Source: Clostridia bacterium
GTDB taxonomy: Bacteria > Bacillota > Clostridia > RGIG6154
NCBI GenBank assembly: GCA_017622395.1
Contig: JAGARF010000239.1
Location: 1 to 5,147, forward strand
DNA length: 5,147 nucleotides
Reading direction: 5' to 3'
Positions 1 through 5,147 of the stretch are shown here, in pieces (position 1 is the stretch's first letter; every line of letters starts with the position of its first letter). The notes below the pieces were generated by a model. The model had not been told where the DNA came from. It saw nothing but the letters and a program-made list of their open reading frames with translations, and ran no database searches. A program made the translations under genes and the position numbers.

Positions 1-1
1 A

Positions 2-67
2 AATATAGATAAAATTGCAAAAATTGCAAGAATGAGCAAGGCACTTAATAAATTAAACAGAGGTTAG
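2..67 (+). CDS. 3' end of an upstream gene, unrecognised (partial)
   Basis: This frame is open from the left edge and ends at a TAG stop at 65-67, giving about 21 C-terminal residues. The tail is basic and looks amphipathic, with repeated I-A-K/R steps followed by MSKALNKLNRG. The main support for it being real is context: the next gene starts only three bases after the stop, on the same strand, as expected for two genes of one operon. The Shine-Dalgarno site of that next gene lies inside the last codons of this one. The fragment is too short to assign a family, and a chance open frame at the window edge cannot be excluded. Confidence 0.45.
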   Translation, partial: NIDKIAKIARMSKALNKLNRG

Positions 68-70
68 GAT

Positions 71-334
71 ATGGAGCGAAAATATTACAGACAGTACGAA
101 AATTTTGAGAAAATAGTGCCGAATTCAAAGGAGTTTCCGGTACTTAATGCACCTGATGCTGAAATAGTTAATAATGATACAGCGGTTGCATCAAAGAACA
201 TATTGTCAGGGAATTTTAAGCTCGATGACATAATAATTATCGGTATACTTATAATGCTGTTAAATGAAGAAGAAAAAGATATGTCAACCATTTTACTTTT
301 AGGATTGTTGCTGTTGAGTGATTATATTTTTTAA
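71..334 (+). CDS. small hypothetical protein with two short hydrophobic tracts (87 aa)
   Basis: The ATG at 71 is preceded by CAGAGG (58-63), seven bases upstream, and the gene ends at TAA 332-334 just before a strong hairpin, so the whole unit is plausible. The protein has two parts. Residues 1-50 are polar, with a charged, tyrosine-rich start (MERKYYRQYENFEK) and no cysteine. Residues 51-87 hold two almost purely aliphatic tracts, about 53-64 (IIIIGILIMLL) and 72-82 (ILLLGLLLL), separated by the acidic stretch NEEEKD and preceded by LDD. Each tract is shorter than a normal membrane helix, so the tail could be a tight hairpin at the membrane surface or a self-assembling segment. I recall short clostridial proteins with similar D/E-bracketed leucine-rich tails but cannot name a family or a function. 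It is probably cotranscribed with the gene ending at 67 and is convergent with fkp. Confidence 0.72.
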   Translation: MERKYYRQYENFEKIVPNSKEFPVLNAPDAEIVNNDTAVASKNILSGNFKLDDIIIIGILIMLLNEEEKDMSTILLLGLLLLSDYIF

Positions 335-341
335 TAAAATT

Positions 342-370
342 AAAGAGGTGCTTGGCACCTCTTTGATTTT
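342..370. terminator. bidirectional intrinsic terminator between convergent genes
   Basis: The arm AAAGAGGTGC (342-351) pairs perfectly over ten bases with GCACCTCTTT (355-364), leaving a 3-nt TTG loop. On the plus strand the stem is followed by GATTTT. On the minus strand it is followed by AATTTTATT, so both sides have U-rich tails, though neither is a long clean run. It sits seven bases after the stop of the 87-aa gene and four bases beyond the fkp stop codon (369-371), so one hairpin can serve both convergent transcripts. Confidence 0.85.
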
Positions 371-3218
371 AGAATAAGAACTCTGAATCCCACACATCAA
401 CACCGCTGTCCTGGAACACAGATTTAAGTCTTTCTGAAAGCATTTCCTTTGTTACACCTTTTTTAAGGATAACCTGAAGGAAACCGCCGCCGCCTGCACC
501 TGCAATAAATTTACCGTCTATCATATCATCAATAGAGAGGAAAATCTGGTCAATACAAGTGTTTGTGCAACCCTTGTCAAGAAGCTGTGAAAGCTCCCAA
601 TGCTCTGTTAAGAGCTTTGCAAATGCGTCTATGTGTCCTTTCTCAAGCTCAAAACGGATTAAGAATGCAAGTCTTTGTATTTTGTTAAGGACTTCAACCG
701 TAACCTCATCATAAGAAAGATATTTTGAAACTACCTGTCTTAATAAATTCCTTGCAAGTCTTCTCTGTCCTGTGTAAATGAGTGCAAATCTTTCGTTAAG
801 TTCTTGTTTTGTATCTTCGGAAATTTCTATGTGTGAAACATTGATGTTTTGTGTAAGACCGGGTGCAGTTGTTATAAATTTGATACCGTTTGTAAATCCG
901 CCAATCTGGTCCTGCCAGCCACCGCCTGTTGACATAAGCTGTTCAACACACATAACCTTTTCATAGTACTCGTTATTTTCTGCTGTAATTCCAAAGAAAT
1001 CATATATTCCCTTAACGCAGGTTGCGGCTAAAATACTGCTTGTGCCAAGTCCGCTTCCTCTTGGAACATTTAACACTTCTGTTTCAAGTGAGAAACCGCC
1101 TCCGATTTCTTTTAAAATATCATCAAGAGGAATTTCATCAGATTTAGGAATAATACCACAGGCAATAAGTGCGGCTTTGTGAAGTGCAAACGGGTCAAAA
1201 GGATTTGAACAATTCTGTAATTCCTTTATAGATGTAAATTCATGCTTTGCGTTGTTTGCATCAACACTTGAAAGTTCTATGCAGTGCTTGTCAATTCTTT
1301 TAAGTCTGGCAAAGATAGGCTTGTTACCCTTTAATGAAATTGCTGCATTTATAACTGTACCGCCGTTTTCATTGCAGTACGGAGGAGTGTCTGACCAGCC
1401 TCCGCCAAAGTTAACTCTTACAGGCAGATTTGCCACAACTGAATTATGAGCAATTCTTAATTTGGGATTGTATTTTATTCCTGATGCAGAGTTTGCCATT
1501 ATGCTTTTTTGTATTGTCTTAAAACAAAGGTCGTAGTATTTTTCACGATCTTTCGTTAAGAGAGAAAGATAATAGTATATTCTTGATTTTATTGAAAAAT
1601 CAGCTTTTTTTGCGTATGCATTAAGATGCTTTTCCTGTTCTTTGTCAAGGACTATATTGTTGAAATCGGATAAAACGACATTATGAGGTTTCTTAGCCTT
1701 AATATCATATATGAAATTCTGAACACCGATTGCTTTCTGGAGTTTTTTCTGATAGTCCATTATAAAACGGGTGTCTGCCATATTATAGCTATCTGCAAGG
1801 CTTGTAAGTTCTCCGCCTCCATTGTTATAGGATTCTTCAAGAGTGTCGCATACAGGGAAAATTTTCTCATTCCAGAAATCATCAACCTTTGGATTTGTAT
1901 CTGTTTTGTATTTTCTTACAACAAATTTCCCGTTCTGTAGCTTAAGTCCGTGAAGAACTGTATAATCTTCAACAACTGCATCTTCAAGAACCATATTTGA
2001 TATAACGCAGTTTTTACCGATTTTTGTGTTGCCTAAAATATAACTGTCTTCAATATAGCTGGTACTGTCTATTTCTGCATTTGTATCTATAAAGCTGTTG
2101 CTTAAAGCACAGTCTGTTTTTACTCGCTTGGTTGACGCAACCTGCTTTTTCCAATCGAGGAATTCGTATGAGGAGATTTCTTCTGTCATTAACCTTAAAA
2201 GCTCTCTTGTTGTTCCGAAGTGGATAAACTGAGCAGGGGAAAGGCTTATCATATAAAGGGAGTACTTGTGTAAGGCTTCCCAAATGAGAGTTCTGCACTC
2301 TTTAAGTTCAGGTGTAAAGTCGCCTTCGGGAGTTTCTTTGTAATACTGATCAAGAGTAGAATTGCTTGCAAGAGGGTAAAGAAAATCTGCGTAAAAGCTT
2401 ATTCTTGATTTTTCGTTAACAAATTTCTTGAATTTATCGTCTGTATCAATAAGGGCATATAAATCTTCGGTCATTTTGCTGCTCATTAATATAGCTCCGG
2501 TATCAAGGTCAACATTATCCTGTTCGTTTACCGCTCCATTCTTTCTGAGTTCTTCTTCGGAGCATTTATGTAAGAAGTTGCAAACATACCCTTTTTCGTC
2601 TGTCGCAAAAACACCGTGATTTTTACCCGTCTGAACATTTTCCTTAATTGAAATTGCGGCAGCACCGTCTGAATGATAGTCAATTTGAAGTGAGTTGAAA
2701 AGCAACAACACATCACCTGAAAGAACAAGCATACCATCTTTAAGTCTTGAGGGTATGTTGCTTGCAGCAATTATGAATTCGTCAAAAAGAGTTGAGCGTC
2801 TGCCATCAGGCAAGGTTCTCGGAACAGGAGAGAAAAGCTTTCCGCAGGCTGAATACTGAGGAACTCTTTTGGAGTCGCCGCCCGAATGAATAACGAGAAT
2901 TCTTTTGCCTGCGAAGGAGTCGTTTGATGTATGTTGTTTTATATAACGCAAAACATTAAAGGTAGCACCGCCTGAGCCTACTCTTTTTCCGTCAGGGTCA
3001 GGAAGAACGGCATAATGAGTTGAAACAGGAAGATAACCGCCTTTTATGCGGTCATTAATCTGAGCCTCATATGTTTTTGCCTGGGCTTCATTTGATGCAG
3101 TTAATATAATATAGTCCCACTGTATAAAACTTTTTTTTGTCAGACTTTGTATGTAGCTCTGCCATGAATCAATATAGCTTTGTCTTAAAAACAAAGCTTT
3201 CATTTTTTGTGATTTCAT
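369..3218 (-). CDS. fkp: bifunctional L-fucokinase / L-fucose-1-phosphate guanylyltransferase (Fkp)
   Basis: Cytosolic salvage enzyme: L-fucose + ATP gives fucose-1-phosphate, then + GTP gives GDP-L-fucose, the donor for fucosylating surface glycans. From the start chosen here the protein is 949 aa, the usual length for Bacteroides-type Fkp. The N-terminal half is the guanylyltransferase: GSGGATFNVL at about 81-90, the nucleotide-binding HSGGDSKRVPQYSACGK at 111-127 and LSGDV at 166-170. Residues about 367-424 contain irregular hexapeptide-like repeats (ILGNTKIGKNCVISN), suggesting a beta-helix segment. The C-terminal half is a GHMP kinase: VNFGGGWSDTPP near 602-613, the phosphate loop PRGSGLGTSSILAA at 719-732, GGGWQDQIGG at 765-774 with probable catalytic Asp770, and GAGGGGF at 907-913. 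No key motif is broken. An ATG at 3236 would add six residues but has no ribosome site and would place the good site (3224-3231) inside the gene. The gene appears monocistronic, with no fucosyltransferase beside it. A related sugar such as D-arabinose could also be used. Confidence 0.93.
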   Translation of the reverse strand: MKSQKMKALFLRQSYIDSWQSYIQSLTKKSFIQWDYIILTASNEAQAKTYEAQINDRIKGGYLPVSTHYAVLPDPDGKRVGSGGATFNVLRYIKQHTSNDSFAGKRILVIHSGGDSKRVPQYSACGKLFSPVPRTLPDGRRSTLFDEFIIAASNIPSRLKDGMLVLSGDVLLLFNSLQIDYHSDGAAAISIKENVQTGKNHGVFATDEKGYVCNFLHKCSEEELRKNGAVNEQDNVDLDTGAILMSSKMTEDLYALIDTDDKFKKFVNEKSRISFYADFLYPLASNSTLDQYYKETPEGDFTPELKECRTLIWEALHKYSLYMISLSPAQFIHFGTTRELLRLMTEEISSYEFLDWKKQVASTKRVKTDCALSNSFIDTNAEIDSTSYIEDSYILGNTKIGKNCVISNMVLEDAVVEDYTVLHGLKLQNGKFVVRKYKTDTNPKVDDFWNEKIFPVCDTLEESYNNGGGELTSLADSYNMADTRFIMDYQKKLQKAIGVQNFIYDIKAKKPHNVVLSDFNNIVLDKEQEKHLNAYAKKADFSIKSRIYYYLSLLTKDREKYYDLCFKTIQKSIMANSASGIKYNPKLRIAHNSVVANLPVRVNFGGGWSDTPPYCNENGGTVINAAISLKGNKPIFARLKRIDKHCIELSSVDANNAKHEFTSIKELQNCSNPFDPFALHKAALIACGIIPKSDEIPLDDILKEIGGGFSLETEVLNVPRGSGLGTSSILAATCVKGIYDFFGITAENNEYYEKVMCVEQLMSTGGGWQDQIGGFTNGIKFITTAPGLTQNINVSHIEISEDTKQELNERFALIYTGQRRLARNLLRQVVSKYLSYDEVTVEVLNKIQRLAFLIRFELEKGHIDAFAKLLTEHWELSQLLDKGCTNTCIDQIFLSIDDMIDGKFIAGAGGGGFLQVILKKGVTKEMLSERLKSVFQDSGVDVWDSEFLF

Positions 3219-3223
3219 AAAAA

Positions 3224-3231
3224 CACCCCTT
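3224..3231 (-). promoter_or_regulatory. ribosome binding site that decides the fkp start
   Basis: On the minus strand the sequence AAGGGGTG lies with its AAGGGG core seven bases before the ATG at 3218. The in-frame ATG at 3236 lies upstream of this site, has only AT-rich sequence before it, and would be about ten bases from the predicted transcript start. The 3218 start is therefore preferred. Confidence 0.75.
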
Positions 3232-3253
3232 GCCATAGTGTAATATTATAAAT

Positions 3254-3282
3254 ATTATATAACAAAGTAATATTAAAGTCAA
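3254..3282 (-). promoter_or_regulatory. sigma-A-type promoter for fkp
   Basis: Read on the minus strand: TTGACT at 3282-3277, a spacer of exactly 17 bases, then TATAAT at 3259-3254, preceded by GTTA. This is a near-consensus vegetative promoter. Transcription would begin near 3247, giving a leader of about 29 bases before the ATG at 3218. A second TATAAT (3250-3245) lies just downstream but has no matching -35 box. Confidence 0.82.
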
Positions 3283-3292
3283 TGTTGACTTT
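3275..3292. repeat. palindrome AAAGTCAA-TG-TTGACTTT spanning both -35 boxes
   Basis: Eight-base perfect arms (3275-3282 and 3285-3292) flank a central TG. Each arm contains the -35 hexamer of one of the two divergent promoters. The shape also fits an operator for a dimeric repressor, but the simplest reading is that it arises because two identical -35 boxes are placed back to back. Confidence 0.85.
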
Positions 3293-3313
3293 GATTTGAA
3301 GAAGTTATATAAT
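3285..3313 (+). promoter_or_regulatory. sigma-A-type promoter for queT and the MATE gene
   Basis: TTGACT at 3285-3290, a 17-base spacer and TATAAT at 3308-3313 form a near-consensus vegetative promoter. The predicted start of transcription, about seven bases after the -10 box, is near 3320, which is the first base of the riboswitch stem. The transcript therefore appears to have no extra 5' leader before the aptamer. Confidence 0.85.
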
Positions 3314-3319
3314 CTATGG

Positions 3320-3363
3320 AAGTGAGTTCGAGACCTTCCTCACTTAAAACAAAACTAAAGGAG
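3320..3363 (+). promoter_or_regulatory. preQ1 class I riboswitch controlling queT translation
   Basis: Stem P1 is AAGTGAG (3320-3326) with CTCACTT (3339-3345), seven perfect pairs. The loop begins TTCGAG (3327-3332), fitting the family's UUCNAG, and is followed by ACCTTC, whose last base, C3338, sits directly before the 3' strand of P1 where the preQ1-pairing cytosine lies in the known aptamers. The A-rich tail TTAAAACAAAACTAAAGGAG matches the conserved tail of the class. The pseudoknot can form as G3332-C3355, A3331-U3356 and C3329-G3360, so it engages the Shine-Dalgarno site AAAGGAG (3357-3363) of queT. A further match of CCTT (3334-3337) to AAGG (3358-3361) could reinforce masking. There is no room for a separate terminator before the ATG at 3373, so repression should be at translation: preQ1 present, QueT off. 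Confidence 0.9.
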
Positions 3364-3372
3364 CAATTTAAT

Positions 3373-3840
3373 ATGAAAACAAAAAATGTAGTAACTGCAG
3401 GGGTTATTGCATCTCTTTATGTGGTGCTTACTCTTATTTCTGCAGCAATGGGACTTTCAGGCAATGTAATACAGCTCAGACTGTCTGAGGCACTTACGGT
3501 TTTGCCTTATTTTACACCGGCGGCAATACCGGGGCTGTTTATCGGATGTCTGATTGCCAATATATTAACAGGTGCAATAGCTGTAGATGTTATATGTGGG
3601 AGTCTGGCAACACTAATCGGTGCAATAGGCACTTATATGCTCAGAAAATATAAGTATCTGGTAAGTATTCCTCCTGTTATAGCAAATATGATAATAGTTC
3701 CGCTTGTGCTTAAATATGCTTATCATCTTGATGAGGCGTTCTGGTATATGATGGTTACTGTTGGTATAGGAGAAATTATATGCTGCTGCATTTTGGGAAA
3801 TTTATTGCTTTTTTCAGCAGAAAAAGCAATTAAGAGGTGA
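3373..3840 (+). CDS. queT: QueT, queuosine-precursor ECF transporter S component
   Basis: Integral membrane protein of 155 aa, the normal size for ECF S components. It is predicted to bind a precursor of the tRNA base queuosine (preQ0, preQ1 or a related base) and to work with a shared EcfA-EcfA'-EcfT energising module, which is not in this window. Family-typical stretches are RLSEALTVLPYF (36-47), GLFIGCLIANI (54-64) followed by D72, PPVIANMIIVP (100-110) and VGIGEIICCCILG (130-142). Hydrophobic segments lie at about 5-27, 39-68, 73-90, 97-115 and 123-148, consistent with five or six helices. The ATG at 3373 follows AAAGGAG (3357-3363) by nine bases. An in-frame ATG at 3316 is rejected because it falls before the predicted transcript start and its reading would run through the riboswitch. 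The upstream riboswitch supports the transport role independently. Only five bases separate the stop from the MATE gene, so the two are probably one operon. Confidence 0.93.
   Translation: MKTKNVVTAGVIASLYVVLTLISAAMGLSGNVIQLRLSEALTVLPYFTPAAIPGLFIGCLIANILTGAIAVDVICGSLATLIGAIGTYMLRKYKYLVSIPPVIANMIIVPLVLKYAYHLDEAFWYMMVTVGIGEIICCCILGNLLLFSAEKAIKR
3832..3839 (+). promoter_or_regulatory. ribosome binding site supporting a TTG start of the MATE gene
   Basis: AAGAGGTG overlaps the last codons and stop (TGA 3838-3840) of queT. Its GAGG core ends eight bases before TTG 3846. The first ATG in the frame, at 3867, has only A-rich sequence with no such site before it. The overlap with the queT stop suggests translational coupling. 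Confidence 0.7.
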
Positions 3841-3845
3841 AAAAA

Positions 3846-5147
3846 TTGGACGAAAAAGCTATAAAAATGACAACTCAGCCTGTTGAGGGCCTTATTGCAA
3901 AGCTTGCTTTGCCGTCAATTATTAGTATGCTTGTAACAACATTTTACAATATGGCAGATACTTATTTTGTAAGCACTATGGATAATACAAGTGTAACAGG
4001 AGCAGTGGGTGTTGTTTTTTCACTTATGGCAATAATACAGGCGTTTGGTTTCTTCTTCGGACACGGCAGCGGTAATTATATTTCAAGAAGTATGGGTGCA
4101 GGGGACAGAAGAACCTCTGAAATTGTTGCATCCATAGGATTTTTCGGTGCTTTTATCGTGGGCTGTATTATAATGATTTTCGGTCTTGCCTTTAAAGAAA
4201 AGCTTGCATATATGCTAGGTGCAACTGAAACCATATATCCTTATGCAAAAGAATATATGACATATATTTTGTTGGGTGCACCTTTTATGTGTGCTTCACT
4301 TGTAATTAATAATCAGTTAAGATTTCAGGGCAATGCAAGCTTTGCAATGATTGGTATAACAACAGGTGCAATTTTAAACTGTATACTTGACCCCCTTCTC
4401 ATAACAACCTTTAATATGGGAATAAGAGGTGCGGCAATAGCTACTATAATTGGTCAGTTTGTAAGCTTTGTGCTTCTTTTGTGGGGTGCACACAAAAGTG
4501 ACAATGTTAAAATATCAATCAAGAATTTTATCCCGAAGTCTGAGTATTTGCTTAAAATATTAAACGGCGGTTTTCCATCACTTTGCAGGCAGGGAATTTC
4601 TTCGCTGGGAACAATTTATCTTAATCACATAGCAGGCGGTTACGGCGATTTTGCAATAACCGGTATGACAATATGTTCAAGAGTGATTATGTTTTTGAAT
4701 TCTGCAATGATAGGCTTTGGGCAGGGGTTTCAGCCTGTCTGCGGATATAACTACGGTGCAAGAAAATATGACCGCGTTTCAAAAGCCTTTTGGTTTTGCG
4801 TGAAAAGCTCTTTTGCATTTCTTGTGGTTGTATCACTATGCGGAGCTTTGTTTGCAGAAAACATTGTTAAAATGTTTTCGGAGGATTTGCTGGTTATAAA
4901 GTTCGGCTCCGCCACTTTCAGAGCGATGTGTATTGCATTCCCTCTCAATTCCTGGATAGTAATGAGCAATATGACATTACAGACTACAGGAAAAGCTGTC
5001 AGGGCATCAATAATTGCGGCGGCAAGACAGGGAATAGTCCTTGTGCCTGTTATATTCATTATGAACAGCTTGTTTAAGCTTAATGGACTTGTCTACACAC
5101 AAATGGTTTCAGACATAATAACATTTTTGATAGCAGTACCTTTCCAG
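3846..5147 (+). CDS. MATE-family multidrug/sodium antiporter, 3' end cut by window
   Basis: Inner-membrane secondary transporter of the MATE family (COG0534 type), which exports cationic or aromatic compounds in exchange for Na+ or H+. The frame is open for 434 codons to the window edge. Family members are usually about 440-460 aa, so only a short tail is missing. Signatures are LALPSIISMLVTTFYNMADTYFV (20-42), with Asp38 at the position of the conserved N-lobe ion-coupling aspartate; GSGNYISRSMGAGDRR near 74-89; and the C-lobe counterpart GFGQGFQPVCGYNYGARKYDR (290-310). Hydrophobic segments recur throughout as expected for twelve helices in two lobes. The start is TTG 3846, chosen for its ribosome site; ATG 3867 would shorten the protein by seven residues and keep all motifs. 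It follows queT by five bases and probably shares its promoter and riboswitch-led transcript. The true substrate is unknown; MATE annotations rarely predict it. Confidence 0.93.
   Translation, partial: MDEKAIKMTTQPVEGLIAKLALPSIISMLVTTFYNMADTYFVSTMDNTSVTGAVGVVFSLMAIIQAFGFFFGHGSGNYISRSMGAGDRRTSEIVASIGFFGAFIVGCIIMIFGLAFKEKLAYMLGATETIYPYAKEYMTYILLGAPFMCASLVINNQLRFQGNASFAMIGITTGAILNCILDPLLITTFNMGIRGAAIATIIGQFVSFVLLLWGAHKSDNVKISIKNFIPKSEYLLKILNGGFPSLCRQGISSLGTIYLNHIAGGYGDFAITGMTICSRVIMFLNSAMIGFGQGFQPVCGYNYGARKYDRVSKAFWFCVKSSFAFLVVVSLCGALFAENIVKMFSEDLLVIKFGSATFRAMCIAFPLNSWIVMSNMTLQTTGKAVRASIIAAARQGIVLVPVIFIMNSLFKLNGLVYTQMVSDIITFLIAVPFQ

Noticed and set aside
85..291. Minus-strand open frame of 68 codons opposite the 87-aa gene.
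   Set aside because: It mirrors the plus-strand gene, has no ribosome site or family resemblance, and lies on the strand beyond the fkp terminator.
1980..2090. Hexapeptide-like repeats in the middle of Fkp, considered as evidence of a fused acyltransferase.
   Set aside because: Few and irregular repeats of this kind are typical of nucleotidyltransferases with a beta-helix segment; there is no acyltransferase catalytic motif.
2050..2770. Other open frames of 80-82 codons inside fkp on the same strand in a different frame.
   Set aside because: fkp is intact through the region with recognisable domains; these are composition shadows with no separate start signals.
3219..3236. A longer fkp protein starting at the ATG at 3236 (955 aa).
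   Set aside because: There is no ribosome site before it, it lies about ten bases from the predicted transcript start, and the good site AAGGGGTG falls between it and the ATG at 3218.
3245..3260. AATATTATA-type repeats beside the fkp promoter, considered as an origin-like or direct-repeat element.
   Set aside because: They are short and explained by two overlapping -10-like TATAAT sequences in an AT-rich spacer; there are no DnaA-box-like sequences nearby.
3316..3372. A 19-residue N-terminal extension of QueT from an ATG at 3316.
   Set aside because: It overlaps the riboswitch, begins before the predicted transcript start, and S components normally start just before the first helix, as the ATG at 3373 does.
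4751..5059. Minus-strand open frame of 102 codons inside the MATE gene.
   Set aside because: It lies wholly inside a well-supported MATE reading frame with intact family motifs, and its translation resembles no known protein.

Overview
This window looks like chromosomal DNA from an AT-rich Firmicute, most likely a gut-type Clostridia member. The basis is AT-rich spacers and codons, purine-rich Shine-Dalgarno sites, sigma-A-type promoters, a class I preQ1 riboswitch, and best-recognised protein families (QueT, MATE) that are common in Clostridia. The species cannot be told from this sequence.

Layout from left to right. (1) Bases 2-67 hold the last codons of a gene entering from the left, followed three bases later by a small unrecognised gene (71-334, 87 aa) with two short acid-flanked hydrophobic tracts. 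(2) A strong hairpin (342-364) separates this pair from a convergent gene and can act as a terminator in both directions. (3) Most of the window (369-3218, minus strand) is one very long gene, fkp, encoding a bifunctional L-fucokinase / fucose-1-phosphate guanylyltransferase that makes GDP-L-fucose from free L-fucose. It stands alone, with its own promoter and terminator. (4) A compact divergent regulatory region (about 3219-3372) carries two mirror-image sigma-A promoters whose -35 boxes form the arms of one palindrome. The rightward transcript starts almost exactly at the 5' edge of a preQ1-I riboswitch. (5) The riboswitch leads into queT (3373-3840), the substrate-binding S component of an ECF transporter for a queuosine precursor. 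Five bases later a MATE-family efflux transporter gene (3846-5147) begins at a TTG codon and runs off the right edge.

Working together: queT and the MATE gene look like one operon, with queT controlled by preQ1 at translation and the MATE gene probably coupled to it. fkp is read the other way from a promoter that cannot easily be occupied at the same time as the queT promoter. The small genes at the left belong to a separate transcription unit. No mobile element, CRISPR array, tRNA or rRNA was seen. The most distinctive structures are the symmetric divergent promoter and the riboswitch-led queT-MATE pair. No clearly new multi-gene system is evident.
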